Part shown: positions 1 to 9,383 of the stretch, piece after piece
Numbering within the stretch: the stretch's first letter is position 1
How the letters are laid out: the number at the start of each line of letters is the position of its first letter
NCBI RefSeq assembly: GCF_000685095.1
Contig: NZ_BAYE01000013.1
Location: 1 to 64,000 of the forward strand
Length of the DNA: 64,000 nucleotides
Reading direction: 5' to 3'
Origin: Paraburkholderia caledonica NBRC 102488
GTDB lineage: Bacteria; Pseudomonadota; Gammaproteobacteria; Burkholderiales; Burkholderiaceae
Position numbers and translations under genes: made by a program
Notes under the pieces: generated by a model
The model's input: the letters and a program-made list of their open reading frames with translations, nothing else
Told to the model about the DNA's origin: nothing
Database searches by the model: none

Positions 1-91
1 ACGGTGTGATAACGGGATGACCGACGCGAACGGGCTTTCCGTTCCGCATCACGACGACATCGACGAGCCGGCACTGACGGCGCTGCATTAG
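1..91. other. Possible gene edge, strand unresolved
   Basis: Both strands are open across the first 90 bases. On the plus strand a frame from base 2 ends at TAG 89-91 and could be the C-terminus of a gene entering from the left. On the minus strand an ATG at 88, with AGGA five bases upstream, opens a frame that runs off the edge and begins MQRRQCRLVDVVVMRNGKPV. GC at third codon positions is similar in both frames, so I cannot choose. The following 216 bases up to the GNAT gene show nothing I recognise. Confidence 0.25.
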
Positions 92-307
92 ATCCTGTGG
101 GCCGTGACGCAACAGGGCAGCGGTCGCCTTGGCGTCGGCTTCCCGCTTCTACGCCGATGCGTGGTCCCAAATCCAAGGCATGCTGTGGAGCTAACAATAG
201 CCGGCTGATTTTCATATGCTGGCGGTTTGCGAGCCGGCGTCTGCTTCGATACGTGAAAGCAATTCATGGCGTTGTGCGATGGCTCGCTTATCGACAAGGA
301 GCCGCGC

Positions 308-769
308 ATGTCCGACACGATTCAGATCCGCCCCGTCACACACCAGGATTTCGATGCCTGGTTGCCGCTATGGGATGCGTACAACGCGTTCTATGGCCGC
401 TCGGGCGACACGGCACTGCCGCGTGAAATCACGCATCTCACGTGGGGCCGGTTTTTCGATTGCTACGAACCGATGCATGCAATGGTCGCTGAACGTCATG
501 GCGAGCTGGTCGGCATCGTGCATTTTCTTTATCACCGTCATACGACGCTGGCGGGACCAATCTGCTATTTGCAAGACCTGTACACGTTGGAGTCCGAGCG
601 CGGCAAGGGCGTGGGCCGCGCGCTGATCGAAGCGGTGTATGCGCGGGCGAAGGCCGATGGTTCGCAACGCGTGTACTGGCAAACGCATGAGACGAATCAC
701 ACCGCGATGCGGTTGTATGACACAGTGGCCGATAAGTCGGGGTTTGTGGTGTATCGGAAACAGATGTGA
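308..769 (+). CDS. GNAT-family N-acetyltransferase
   Basis: This 153-aa protein has the single-domain GNAT fold, which transfers an acetyl group from acetyl-CoA to an unidentified amine. The acetyl-CoA loop is visible as ERGKGVGRALIEAVYARA in the second half, followed by the W-QTHETNHTAMRLYD segment typical of the last two strands. I take ATG 308 as the start because AAGGAG sits 6 bases upstream; an in-frame ATG at 266 has no ribosome site. It is monocistronic and converges on the catabolic operon. The substrate cannot be read from the sequence. Confidence 0.85.
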   Translation: MSDTIQIRPVTHQDFDAWLPLWDAYNAFYGRSGDTALPREITHLTWGRFFDCYEPMHAMVAERHGELVGIVHFLYHRHTTLAGPICYLQDLYTLESERGKGVGRALIEAVYARAKADGSQRVYWQTHETNHTAMRLYDTVADKSGFVVYRKQM

Positions 770-807
770 TGCGTGCAGCGTGGTGACGGAAATGCCGAGT
801 GCACCTG

Positions 808-838
808 AAAAAACAAAAGGCGCACCACCCAGTGCGCC
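808..838 (-). terminator. Rho-independent terminator of the catabolic operon
   Basis: On the minus strand a stem GGCGCAC/GTGCGCC (arms 832-838 and 819-825, 6-base loop) is followed by a T-rich run at 818-808. It lies just past the MFS gene, the last gene of the leftward operon, in the gap between convergent genes. Confidence 0.8.
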
Positions 839-889
839 CTTCGTCCCCTGCAATTGCGGCACTACATCACCGCCCACCGAAAACCCTCT

Positions 890-2293
890 TCAAGCTTCCA
901 ACTGCTCAAGCACCTTACCCTTGGTCTCAATGCCGAGAAAATGCACCGCCACCGCCGCAAGAAACGGCACTGCGGCGAGAATATAAAACGCTACCTGCAA
1001 ATTGCCGCCGATCATCGTCTTCGACACAATGGCCGGTGCAAAAATGGCCGCGACCTTGAGCCACGCGCCGCCGACACCGCAGCCCATTGCACGAATGCTG
1101 GTCGGGTACAACTCCGGCGTGTACACGTAAGCGGTGATAAAGCCGCAAGCGAGGAAGCCCAGCGAGAATGCGCAGAACGTCGCCACCACATACACCGACG
1201 ACTCGTGGAACACGCCTGCCAGCAGCAACGACACGGCGCACGCCACGAACGACAGGTTGATGATCGGCTTGCGGCCCACCTTGTCCACCAGCAACGCGCA
1301 CGTCAACGACCCGACTACGCCAAGCACCGAAGCGGCCACCGCCAGATTCAGCGCCAATTGCAGCGGCGCGTGATAAATCGTGCGATAGATGGTCGGCAGC
1401 CAGGTCGAGAGACCGTACTGAATGAAGCCGCACGTGATCCACAACATCGCAACGGCCAACGTGCGCTTCAGGTACGCGGGACCGAACAGATCGCCCATGC
1501 GGCGCTTCGGATGACGATTCGCCATCGCTTCGAACTCGGCCGAGTGCGCGACCGGCGGCAGCGGACCCTTGGCGGCACGCTCGAATGCATGCACCGCTGC
1601 ATCGGCATCGGCCATACGTTCACGTTCGGCAAGCCAACGCGGCGATTCGGGAACGAGCTTGCGCAGCACGAAGAACAGAATCAACGGCATGCCGCCGATG
1701 AAATACATCGCTTGCCAGCCGAAACGCGGCACGATCCACGCGCCCAACGCGTTCGAAGCCAGTAGCCCCACCGGAAAAACGATCTCATACAACAGCACGA
1801 AGCGCCCGCGCCCATGCGCCCGGCTGATTTCGTTGATGTAGGTCGCCGCGACTGGCAATTCGCCACCGAGTCCGAGCCCTTGAATCACACGCAGTACGAC
1901 AAACGCGGCGAACGTCGGCGCAAATCCGCACGCGATACTTGTAATGCCGATAATCCCCGAGCTCAACGCAATTGCACGCACGCGCCCATGACGCTCGGCG
2001 TACCACGGAAACACGAACGCACCGATCAATTGGCCGACCGAACCCGAGCCGATCAGAAAGCCGATTTCCCACGGCGTGAGATGCCACTTCGCGATCAGAA
2101 CCGGCAACGTGGCCGCGATCGCGATCACGTCGAAGCCGTCGAAGAATGTCGCCAGACCGATCAGAATCCGCGCACGGACCTGCATTGCATTCTTCGGCAG
2201 CCGCTCGAGTCGCGCGATGATCGAGCCTCTCGTCACGGGCCCGGAGACGCCAGCACCGCTGCGCTCCGCAATTGTGTTGTCGATGGTTCTCAT
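890..2293 (-). CDS. MFS aromatic acid:H+ symporter (AAHS family)
   Basis: This 467-aa, twelve-helix inner-membrane transporter is of the aromatic acid:proton symporter group (PcaK, BenK and relatives). The start of helix 1 carries GFDVIAIAATLPVL, with the acidic residue conserved in that family, and the helix 2-3 loop has YAERHGR, the MFS motif. It is the last gene of the leftward operon, which suggests that the operon's substrate is an imported aromatic acid. A TTG at 2326 is in frame, but ATG 2293 (MRTIDNT) is the likelier start. It follows the ferredoxin reductase by 25 bases. The ligand is not known. Confidence 0.88.
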   Translation of the reverse strand: MRTIDNTIAERSGAGVSGPVTRGSIIARLERLPKNAMQVRARILIGLATFFDGFDVIAIAATLPVLIAKWHLTPWEIGFLIGSGSVGQLIGAFVFPWYAERHGRVRAIALSSGIIGITSIACGFAPTFAAFVVLRVIQGLGLGGELPVAATYINEISRAHGRGRFVLLYEIVFPVGLLASNALGAWIVPRFGWQAMYFIGGMPLILFFVLRKLVPESPRWLAERERMADADAAVHAFERAAKGPLPPVAHSAEFEAMANRHPKRRMGDLFGPAYLKRTLAVAMLWITCGFIQYGLSTWLPTIYRTIYHAPLQLALNLAVAASVLGVVGSLTCALLVDKVGRKPIINLSFVACAVSLLLAGVFHESSVYVVATFCAFSLGFLACGFITAYVYTPELYPTSIRAMGCGVGGAWLKVAAIFAPAIVSKTMIGGNLQVAFYILAAVPFLAAVAVHFLGIETKGKVLEQLEA

Positions 2294-2318
2294 GCCGTTG
2301 TGCCGTCCGTAGATGTGG

Positions 2319-3584
2319 TTAGGCAAGCGCCGTTGAGGCGTCGGTCAATGTCGCAAGGTCGATCGTCCGGCCTTGATTCATCCACTTGCGCGAAAGCTTG
2401 AGCTCGCGTGGAGTGTTGATGGCGATCACGCCGCGAATGGCGCCGTCTTCCAGATGGAAAAGCGTCGCGCGCTTCGCCAGCAGATCGCCGCGTACCGCAA
2501 GCTGTGCATCGGCGGGAATGTCGCCGAGAATCTGCAGATTGACGTCATACTGATCAGACCAGAACCACGGAATGTCCGCGTACGGTTCGAAGGTGCCGAG
2601 TAGCGCTTTCGCCGTGGCAATCGCCTGGTTCTGAGCATTGGCCCACGATTCGAGCCGCACACGGCGCTTGAGCCACGCGCTCGGATGGTTCGCCACATCG
2701 CCGCACGCGAAAATGCGCGGGTCGTCAGTCGCGCCAAAATGGTCGACCACGATGCCGTCCTGCACCTTGACGCCCGCCGCTTCGGCCAACGCCGTATGCG
2801 GAGTCAGACCGATGCCGGCCACCGCGAAATCGGCGTCTAACGTCGAGCCGTCGGCGAACGTCGCGCGAATGCGCTTGGCGTCGTTCGGATGATCTTCGAG
2901 CTTAGTGAGCGCAGCGCTCAAGCGCACATCAACCCCATTCGCGCGATGCAGTTGCAGGAGAAAATCGGACACCATCGGCGGCAACGAGCGCGCGCAAAGA
3001 CGCGGCGCGCCTTCCACCACGGTTGCATCCACGCCGAGCTTGCGCGCTGTCGCCGCGACTTCCAGGCCGATCCAGCCGCCGCCCACCACTAGCACGCGCT
3101 TGCTTGCACGCAGCCGCTCGCCGAGCGCAACGGCTTCGTCGAGTGTGCGCAGATAGGCGATGTGCGATGTACTTACCAGCGAATCGGGCAAGCGCCGCGC
3201 CGCGCCGCCTGTCGCGATCACGAGGCGGTCGTATTGCACTTCGCGTCCTGATTGCGTGCGTACAATGCGCTGCTCGCGATCGATCGACGTCGCGCAATCC
3301 GGCTGCCATGCTTCGATATTCAGCGCGTCGAAATCGTCGGGCTTCACGAGACGTACTGTGTCGATATCCGCTTCGCCCGAAAGCACGGCCTTTGAAAGCG
3401 GCGGGCGTTCGTAGGGCAAATGCACTTCGTCGGCGATCATCACGAGGCGGCCGTCAAAGCCTTCCTTGCGCAACGTCTTCACGACCCAACCAGCCGCCTG
3501 GCCGCCGCCGATCACGACAATCGTGCGCGGCGCTTCGAGTTCGGCATGCGCGGCCTGCGCTTTTGCGGTAGCAGCATCAGTCAT
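2319..3584 (-). CDS. Ferredoxin-NAD(P)+ reductase of a Rieske oxygenase system
   Basis: This 421-aa FAD-dependent oxidoreductase is of the BphA4/CamA type. It passes electrons from NADH to the Rieske ferredoxin encoded at the head of the operon. The N-terminal FAD site is IVVIGGGQAAGWVVKTLR, followed by the family hallmark LPYERPPLSK; the NAD site is VLVVGGGWIGLEVAA, and the second FAD motif is IFACGDVA. Its length is usual for the family. It overlaps the extradiol dioxygenase stop by 8 bases (ATGACTGA), which suggests translational coupling. It completes a three-component ring-hydroxylating oxygenase whose other parts lie about 9 kb upstream in the same operon. Confidence 0.92.
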   Translation of the reverse strand: MTDAATAKAQAAHAELEAPRTIVVIGGGQAAGWVVKTLRKEGFDGRLVMIADEVHLPYERPPLSKAVLSGEADIDTVRLVKPDDFDALNIEAWQPDCATSIDREQRIVRTQSGREVQYDRLVIATGGAARRLPDSLVSTSHIAYLRTLDEAVALGERLRASKRVLVVGGGWIGLEVAATARKLGVDATVVEGAPRLCARSLPPMVSDFLLQLHRANGVDVRLSAALTKLEDHPNDAKRIRATFADGSTLDADFAVAGIGLTPHTALAEAAGVKVQDGIVVDHFGATDDPRIFACGDVANHPSAWLKRRVRLESWANAQNQAIATAKALLGTFEPYADIPWFWSDQYDVNLQILGDIPADAQLAVRGDLLAKRATLFHLEDGAIRGVIAINTPRELKLSRKWMNQGRTIDLATLTDASTALA

Positions 3585-4542
3585 TTTTGCGCTCCGTCAT
3601 GAACTTGCCTTCCGGCGCCTTCGCGTTTTTCTGGCGACGCGTATTGCCGTCGATGCCGCCGTCGATCGCCCATTCGGCGAACACGGTCGGGCCGGGTTCG
3701 AAGTCGCGCGGCTGCCATTCGGGCGTGAGTTGATCTTCGTCCGCGTAGTACTCGATCAGGCCGCCCGCCGGATTCTGGAAGTACCAGAAGTACGCCGACG
3801 AAACCGGATGGCGTCCCGGCCCAAGCTGCGTGTCCCAACCGCAGCGGCTGATATGCATGCCGCCGCCGAAAACTTCATGGATGTCGCGGACGGTGAACGC
3901 GACGTGATTCAAACCGCGCTTACCGTTGGGCAGCGCGAGCAGGAAAATGTCGTGATGACCGCCGTGCGGCGCACAGCGCATGAACGCGCCGCGGCCCGGA
4001 TAACGGTCCGACATTTCGAAGCCGAGCAGTTCCTGATAAAACTTTTCCTGTTCGGCAAGCTTGTTTGTGAAGAACACGACGTGGCCCACTTCAACCGGTT
4101 CGGCGCGTTCATAAATTGGCGATGGCTGATCGACGCGCAACGTTTGGCCCCACACGTTCGACGGCGAGCCGTGAATGTCGAGCGCACGTTTGCGGGTCAC
4201 TTCCACGCGAATCGCCATGCCGTTCGGGTCGATGCAGCCGACCGCGTCGTCGGTTTCAAAATGGCCTGGCTGACCGGCAAAGCGTCCACGCAATTCGTCG
4301 AGCTCTTCTTTGCTCGCCACGCCCCACGTCACTTCGCGCAGCGTGGGACCTTCTTCGAATGCAGGAGGCAGCGACGGGTCCTTTGCGTCAACGGCGAGAA
4401 CCGTGCAGCCGTTGAGCGTCTCGAAGCGCGCATGCGTTTCGTCGTGCGCGACTTCCTTCAAGCCCCAGTCCGCGAAAAAGCGGCGACAGGTAGCGAGATC
4501 CGTCACGCCGTAGATAATCTGTTCAATGCCGAGAATCGTCAT
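3577..4542 (-). CDS. Type I extradiol ring-cleavage dioxygenase
   Basis: This 321-aa, two-domain vicinal-oxygen-chelate protein is related to catechol 2,3- and 2,3-dihydroxybiphenyl 1,2-dioxygenases, which cleave a catechol next to its hydroxyls to give a meta-cleavage product. The iron ligands are visible as H153 (VGHVVFF), H213 (LNHVAF) and E264 (GLIEYY). ATG 4542 is chosen because AAGAGG lies 6 bases upstream; a GTG 27 bases earlier would overlap the aldehyde dehydrogenase stop. Its place beside the ring-hydroxylating oxygenase genes fits a catecholic intermediate. Confidence 0.9.
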   Translation of the reverse strand: MTILGIEQIIYGVTDLATCRRFFADWGLKEVAHDETHARFETLNGCTVLAVDAKDPSLPPAFEEGPTLREVTWGVASKEELDELRGRFAGQPGHFETDDAVGCIDPNGMAIRVEVTRKRALDIHGSPSNVWGQTLRVDQPSPIYERAEPVEVGHVVFFTNKLAEQEKFYQELLGFEMSDRYPGRGAFMRCAPHGGHHDIFLLALPNGKRGLNHVAFTVRDIHEVFGGGMHISRCGWDTQLGPGRHPVSSAYFWYFQNPAGGLIEYYADEDQLTPEWQPRDFEPGPTVFAEWAIDGGIDGNTRRQKNAKAPEGKFMTERKND

Positions 4543-4556
4543 AACGTGCCTCTTGC

Positions 4557-6056
4557 CTAGTTTGCCCACGCCAGCGGCGCGTCGTTCAAGCCCCAGTAGA
4601 GGCTCTTCTGTTGCATGTATTCGCGGATGCCGAGCCGGCCTTTCTCGCGTCCCATGCCGCTCTCTTTCCAGCCGCTGAACGGCGTCGAGATCGAGAACAG
4701 CTTGTAGGTATTGATCCAGATGGTGCCGGCTTCCAGCGCGCGGGCGGTCCGGTAGGCGCGCTTGTAATCGCGCGTCCAGATGCCGGCAGCGAGGCCGAAC
4801 ACGCTGTTGTTCGCTTCCTTCAGCAGGGATGCCTCGTCGTCGAACGGCATTGCCACCAGCACGGGCCCGAAGATTTCTTCCTGGCAGATGCGAGCGTTGT
4901 TGGAGAGGCCTTCGAGAATCGTCGGCTGAAAATAGGTGCCTTGTTCACGGCCATCGCCAACCGGGCGTTCGCCGCCGCACAGCAGACGTCCGCCTTCTTC
5001 GAGACCGAGCGCCACGTAACGCTCGACGGTTTCGCGGTGGGCTTGCGTAATCAACGGACCCATCTGCGTTTCCGCTCGCGACGGATCGCCCACGCGCAAC
5101 TTGCGCGCGCCTTCAACGAGACGCTTCATGAACGCGTCGTAGACCGAGCGCTGCACGAAGAGACGCGAGCCCGCAATACAAGCCTCGCCGGACGAACTGA
5201 AGATGCCGTACAGCACACCGTTGACCGCATGGTCGAGATCGGCGTCGTCGAAAACGATGGTCGGCGATTTGCCGCCGAGTTCGAGCGAGACCGGCATCAA
5301 CTTGTCCGCAGCGATCCGCGCAATGCCGCGGCCGACCTCCGTGCCGCCGGTGAACGAGACCTTCTTCACGAGCGGATGACGCACGAGCACGTCGCCGATC
5401 ACCGAGCCTTTGCCCGGCAACACGCTGATTACGCCTTTCGGCACGCCCGCTTCCTCGCAGATGCGGGCCAACGCCAGTGACACCAGCGGCGTCACCTCAG
5501 CGGGCTTCAGCACCACGGCGTTGCCGCCCGCTAATGCCGGCGCAAGTTTCTGCGCGTCAGATGCAATCGGCGAATTCCAGGGCGTGATCGCAGCGATCAC
5601 GCCGATCGGTTCGTAGACGCTCATGGTCAGATAATCGCCGCGCGAGGGCGTGACTTCTTCGTCGAGCGTTTCGAGGCATGCCGCGAAATAGCGAAACGTG
5701 TTCGCGGCGCTAGCCACCAGCACGCGCGTTTCGCCAATTGGCTTGCCGTTATCGCGGCGCTGCAACTGCGCGAGCGCTTCGTGACGCGCCATGATCAGAT
5801 CAGCGATGCGATACAGAATCAGCGCGCGTTGATGCGGCTTCAACCCCGACCAATCTGCTTTACGCCATGCGATGTCAGCCGCTTCCACGGCTTCGCGGGC
5901 GTCGTCTGCGGTGGCTGTTGAAATCTCCATGTTGACCGACTGGTCCGCCGGATACAGGCTTTTATACGGGTTGCCACGCCCCTGCCGCCATTCGCCGCCG
6001 ATAAAAATATCGCCGGTCGGCACAAGGCTGGTATCGAAGTGAGTCATGTCGGTCAT
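4557..6056 (-). CDS. NAD(P)+-dependent aldehyde dehydrogenase
   Basis: This 499-aa protein of the ALDH superfamily oxidises an aldehyde to the acid. Key residues are N161 (TPWNSP), K184 in VLKPAE, E259 (ELGGKSP) and the nucleophile C293 in GEACIAGSR. In this operon it probably oxidises a semialdehyde or aldehyde formed after ring cleavage or by the ThDP enzyme; that is inference from context. It ends 14 bases before the extradiol dioxygenase start. An in-frame second ATG (MTHF) 9 bases downstream is an alternative start. Confidence 0.92.
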   Translation of the reverse strand: MTDMTHFDTSLVPTGDIFIGGEWRQGRGNPYKSLYPADQSVNMEISTATADDAREAVEAADIAWRKADWSGLKPHQRALILYRIADLIMARHEALAQLQRRDNGKPIGETRVLVASAANTFRYFAACLETLDEEVTPSRGDYLTMSVYEPIGVIAAITPWNSPIASDAQKLAPALAGGNAVVLKPAEVTPLVSLALARICEEAGVPKGVISVLPGKGSVIGDVLVRHPLVKKVSFTGGTEVGRGIARIAADKLMPVSLELGGKSPTIVFDDADLDHAVNGVLYGIFSSSGEACIAGSRLFVQRSVYDAFMKRLVEGARKLRVGDPSRAETQMGPLITQAHRETVERYVALGLEEGGRLLCGGERPVGDGREQGTYFQPTILEGLSNNARICQEEIFGPVLVAMPFDDEASLLKEANNSVFGLAAGIWTRDYKRAYRTARALEAGTIWINTYKLFSISTPFSGWKESGMGREKGRLGIREYMQQKSLYWGLNDAPLAWAN

Positions 6057-6096
6057 TCCGGTTTGCTCAAGCTGCTGGCTTGAATCGTCTAAATCA

Positions 6097-6927
6097 CTAG
6101 ATCACGCAGCGGGCCGCGCGATTGCGTAGCGCACGAATCGCGCTGTACGCGGTCAATGCCGACGTCTTGGGGTTGTCGGGCAGCGGCTTGCCGCACATTT
6201 CCAGCGACATCTCGCCGAATGCGCCGCGCGCAAGAATGCGGTGCACATTTCGGGTCACGTTCGGATCGGCAATCAGTCGAACTGTCGTGTGGTCGAGGCC
6301 GAGCCCGGCCAGAGCGATGGTCGCCGCAACGTTGGCGTTCTTTGGATAGAGCCGCGCCGCTTCTCGTGCGCTGCCTTCGAAGATCACCTTCTCTTCCTTC
6401 AACGTGTTCAGATCGCAGACCTGTTCCGCGGGCGTACCGAGCCAGCCCGTGGGTGGCTTGCGGCCCGTGTACAGCACTTCGTCGAGGCCACCGAGCTTCG
6501 CCGCGGCCAATGCATCGACTCCGCCGATTGCGCCGGACAACAGCGTCAACGTCGCGTCGCCCTCATCGGCAGCGGCTGACAATGCGTCCAGCAACATCAC
6601 ATCGGACAACGCACCGATCGACGCCACCGCGCAATCCGTGCCGGCTTTCAGCAGCGGCACCACGTGATCGACCAGTGCGCTGTGACCGGCGCATTCCAGA
6701 GCGAAATGCGGGCGGCTGCTCAATGCGGACACTGAAGCCACCACGTCCACCGTCGAGCCGACCACTTCGCGCACCGAATTCATATGACGCTCCGGCACGA
6801 TCACGTGCGACACGCGCACCGTCGGATCGGCGGCGACCGAGCGATACACCGCCTGGCCGATCGCGCCGAAGCCGATCATCGCGACATCGACGGGAGCGTG
6901 GTGCCCCGCGTAGCCCGCGTCACGCAT
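6097..6927 (-). CDS. Aspartate-dehydrogenase-like oxidoreductase (NadX family)
   Basis: This 276-aa protein of the L-aspartate dehydrogenase/DUF108 family has an N-terminal Rossmann site (VAMIGFGAIGQAVYR) and the family signatures SGAIGGVDALAAA, LYTGRKPP and YPKNANVAATIALAGLG. Known members deaminate aspartate to iminoaspartate with NAD(P)+. Inside a catabolic operon the substrate may instead be an amino- or imino-acid intermediate; that is inference. The start overlaps the ThDP enzyme stop by 8 bases (ATGCGTGA) and has a GGAAGAGGAG ribosome site. It is not beside nadA, nadB or nadC, so a role in NAD synthesis is not suggested by context. Confidence 0.85.
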   Translation of the reverse strand: MRDAGYAGHHAPVDVAMIGFGAIGQAVYRSVAADPTVRVSHVIVPERHMNSVREVVGSTVDVVASVSALSSRPHFALECAGHSALVDHVVPLLKAGTDCAVASIGALSDVMLLDALSAAADEGDATLTLLSGAIGGVDALAAAKLGGLDEVLYTGRKPPTGWLGTPAEQVCDLNTLKEEKVIFEGSAREAARLYPKNANVAATIALAGLGLDHTTVRLIADPNVTRNVHRILARGAFGEMSLEMCGKPLPDNPKTSALTAYSAIRALRNRAARCVI

Positions 6928-8578
6928 GTTCCGGCTCCTCTTCCTTGACCGGCGGCCCCGCGAAAGCGGTCGCGAACGAGCCGACCGACAGCATGTCCAC
7001 TTCAACCAGCACCGGTCCGGTCTTCGCCATGCCTTCGCGAATGATCGCGTCGGCCTGATCGAGCGACTTGATGCGGTAGTGCGTGAGCTTCAGACTGTCG
7101 CAGAACTGCGCGAAGTCCGGCTGATGCAGATCGACGTAGCAGCGACGGCCACCGTATTGCGCATCCTGAATGTTGCGGATCACGCCATAGCATTGGTCGT
7201 TCATCAGCACGATCATGACGTTGGCGTTTTCCTGCACAGCCGTTGCGAGTTCGCCGACGTTCACCATCAAGCCGCCATCGCCGACGAGGCACACAGTTTT
7301 CGCCGCGCTGTTCGCGAGCGCCGCGCCGATACCCATCTGCATGCCCTGGCCGATGCCACCGCCCAACGCATGCACGCCCGCGCGCGGCGAGAAGATCTTC
7401 AGCATGCGGTTGCCCCACGTGCTGTTCGAGATCGTGACGTCGCGCACCCAGTTGTAGTCGCGGCCCACTGCTTCCTGCAACGCGTCGACGAGGCGCTTAT
7501 ACGGACCCAGGCCCTTGCCCACATCGGCGACGGCGCTTTCGCGTGCCGAGGCCAGGTCTTGCGCGAATGCTGGATCGACCTTCACGCGGCCTTCCAGCAA
7601 CGTGGCGAGTTCTTCGAGCACCGCCGACGCATCGCCGTGAACGAACATCTCGTTGCGATAGCCGCGGTTGTCGGCGAGCGCGTCGGCGTCGATGCGATAG
7701 AGCGGCTGCGGCAGTGCGAGCTTGTACTTCAGCGTTTCATTGCCACGCAGACGCGAGCCGACGACGACCAACGCGTCGCACGTCTTGTAGAAACTTTCGA
7801 CCGCCGGATGCACGTTGAACGCGCCGAGCGTGGCCGGATGATCTTCGGGCAATATGCCGCGGCCCTGCACACTCGTCACCACACCGAAGCCCAGCGCGAC
7901 GAGGCGTTCCACCGCTTTTGCCGCATGCCGCGCACCGCCGCCCAGCCACAACAGCGGACGCTTTGCGTTCGCCAGTTGATCCGCGAGTCGCGCGACGCGC
8001 TGGCTGCAATGCGTGAGCGTGGTGATATGCGGCGCGGCCAGATCGGCGGGCCATTCAATTTCAGCGGCTTGAATATCGATGGGAATCTCGACGCTCACCG
8101 GACCGCTCGGCGCGGTTTGCGCGACGCGCACGGCTTCGCGGATCGTCGGCAGCGCGGTCTCGACGGAACGCACGCGGTACGCAGCCTTCGAAATCGACTG
8201 GAGCATCGACAACTGGTCAGGCGCTTCGTGAATGTAGGCGAGATCCTTGTCGAGATATTCGGTCTCGATCTGACCGGTCACGTGCAGCAGCGCGGTGCCC
8301 GCAGTCAGCGCTTCGACCATTGCGCCCGCTGCGTTGCCCGCTGCGGTGCCCGTGCTGGTGAAGGCCACGCCGAGGCCGCCTGAAACGCGCGCAAGACCGT
8401 CGGCCATGTTCACGGCACCGGCTTCACCGCGCGCGCCGACGTAGCGAATCTTGCCGCGGTTGTGGATCGCGTCGAGGATCGGCATGTTGTGAATCGAGAT
8501 CACGCCGAATGCGGTTTTCACGCCGCATTGCTCGAGAAAAGCGGCGATCAGTTCGCCAACGGTGGTTTTGTTAGACAT
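6920..8578 (-). CDS. Thiamine diphosphate-dependent enzyme (acetolactate synthase/decarboxylase superfamily)
   Basis: This 552-aa enzyme has the three-domain layout of acetolactate synthase, benzoylformate decarboxylase and benzaldehyde lyase. The cofactor-activating glutamate is E52 (ARGEAGAVNMADGLAR), and the Mg-ThDP motif begins with GDG at 433-435 and ends with ND near 460. It would make or break a bond next to a carbonyl, for example decarboxylating a 2-oxo acid; which reaction is not evident. ATG 8578 overlaps the upstream SDR stop by 8 bases (ATGTCTAA). The neighbouring aldehyde dehydrogenase could oxidise an aldehyde it releases. Confidence 0.88.
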   Translation of the reverse strand: MSNKTTVGELIAAFLEQCGVKTAFGVISIHNMPILDAIHNRGKIRYVGARGEAGAVNMADGLARVSGGLGVAFTSTGTAAGNAAGAMVEALTAGTALLHVTGQIETEYLDKDLAYIHEAPDQLSMLQSISKAAYRVRSVETALPTIREAVRVAQTAPSGPVSVEIPIDIQAAEIEWPADLAAPHITTLTHCSQRVARLADQLANAKRPLLWLGGGARHAAKAVERLVALGFGVVTSVQGRGILPEDHPATLGAFNVHPAVESFYKTCDALVVVGSRLRGNETLKYKLALPQPLYRIDADALADNRGYRNEMFVHGDASAVLEELATLLEGRVKVDPAFAQDLASARESAVADVGKGLGPYKRLVDALQEAVGRDYNWVRDVTISNSTWGNRMLKIFSPRAGVHALGGGIGQGMQMGIGAALANSAAKTVCLVGDGGLMVNVGELATAVQENANVMIVLMNDQCYGVIRNIQDAQYGGRRCYVDLHQPDFAQFCDSLKLTHYRIKSLDQADAIIREGMAKTGPVLVEVDMLSVGSFATAFAGPPVKEEEPEHA

Positions 8579-9383
8579 GTCGTGCAACGCCTCCAGAAAC
8601 ATCGATGTGACTGCCTGTCGTGTATGACGACAGCGTCGTAGCCAGATAAAAGAGCGCTTGAGCGGCTTCTTCGGGCTTGCCGAAGCGGCCTAGCGGAATG
8701 TTTTTCTTGCGCGCGAGTTCCGCGGTCCAGTCTTCCCAGCTCTGGTCCGGCTGCGCTTCTTTCGCATAACGGCGGCGCCATTGCCCCGATTCGACGATGC
8801 CGATGAGAATCGAATTGACGCGGATGCGCTGCGGCGCGAGTTCCACCGCGAGGGACTTGATGAGGTTTTGCACGCCCGCACGCGCCGACGACGTGGCCAC
8901 CATGTGCGGCTCCGGTTGCAGCGCGAGCAGCGAATTCACGCAGACCACGGCCGCGTTGGCCGCTCCGCCGTTGGCCGCGTCGCGAAGCATCGGCAGAAAC
9001 GCGCGGGTTGGGCGGATCACGCTGAAGTACTTGAGGTCGAGTTCTTCGCGCCACGCTTCGTCGCTCGTGTCGGCGAAGGTCGACACGCGGCCTTGGCCCG
9101 CGTTGTTGATCAGCATGTCAGCGCGGCCAAAGCGCGCTTGCACCGCTTGCGCAAAAGCGCTGACGTCTTCGGCGTCGAGCACGTCGCAGCGGCGCGCGAG
9201 CAGTTGTGCGCCAGGAAACTGCGCGTTCAACGCCGCCTCGGCTTGCGCAAGACGCTCGGTATTGCGGCCACAAATCGCAACCGAAGCGCCGGCTCGCAGG
9301 AACAGCTCGGCTGTCGCGAGGCCGATGCCGGACGAGCCGCCCGTCACCACCGCCACCTGCCCGCTCAGATCGATTCGAATCAT
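8571..9383 (-). CDS. SDR-family protein with altered active site
   Basis: This 270-aa short-chain dehydrogenase-like protein has an intact cofactor site (TGGSSGIG near 14-21), NNAG near 93-96 and the RVNSI strand. Aligning on S151 and on the downstream AGVQNL helix puts T164 and R168 where the catalytic Tyr and Lys of YxxxK belong (segment TSSAR). It may therefore be a catalytically divergent SDR or use another mechanism. It overlaps the IclR stop by 4 bases and the ThDP gene by 8. A second SDR in the operon has the normal motif. Confidence 0.85.
   Translation of the reverse strand: MIRIDLSGQVAVVTGGSSGIGLATAELFLRAGASVAICGRNTERLAQAEAALNAQFPGAQLLARRCDVLDAEDVSAFAQAVQARFGRADMLINNAGQGRVSTFADTSDEAWREELDLKYFSVIRPTRAFLPMLRDAANGGAANAAVVCVNSLLALQPEPHMVATSSARAGVQNLIKSLAVELAPQRIRVNSILIGIVESGQWRRRYAKEAQPDQSWEDWTAELARKKNIPLGRFGKPEEAAQALFYLATTLSSYTTGSHIDVSGGVARHV

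Noticed and set aside
6926..8383. 485-codon open frame on the plus strand
   Set aside because: It is antisense to the ThDP enzyme, rich in His/Arg/Gln as shadow frames of GC-rich genes are, and has no ribosome site or known domain.
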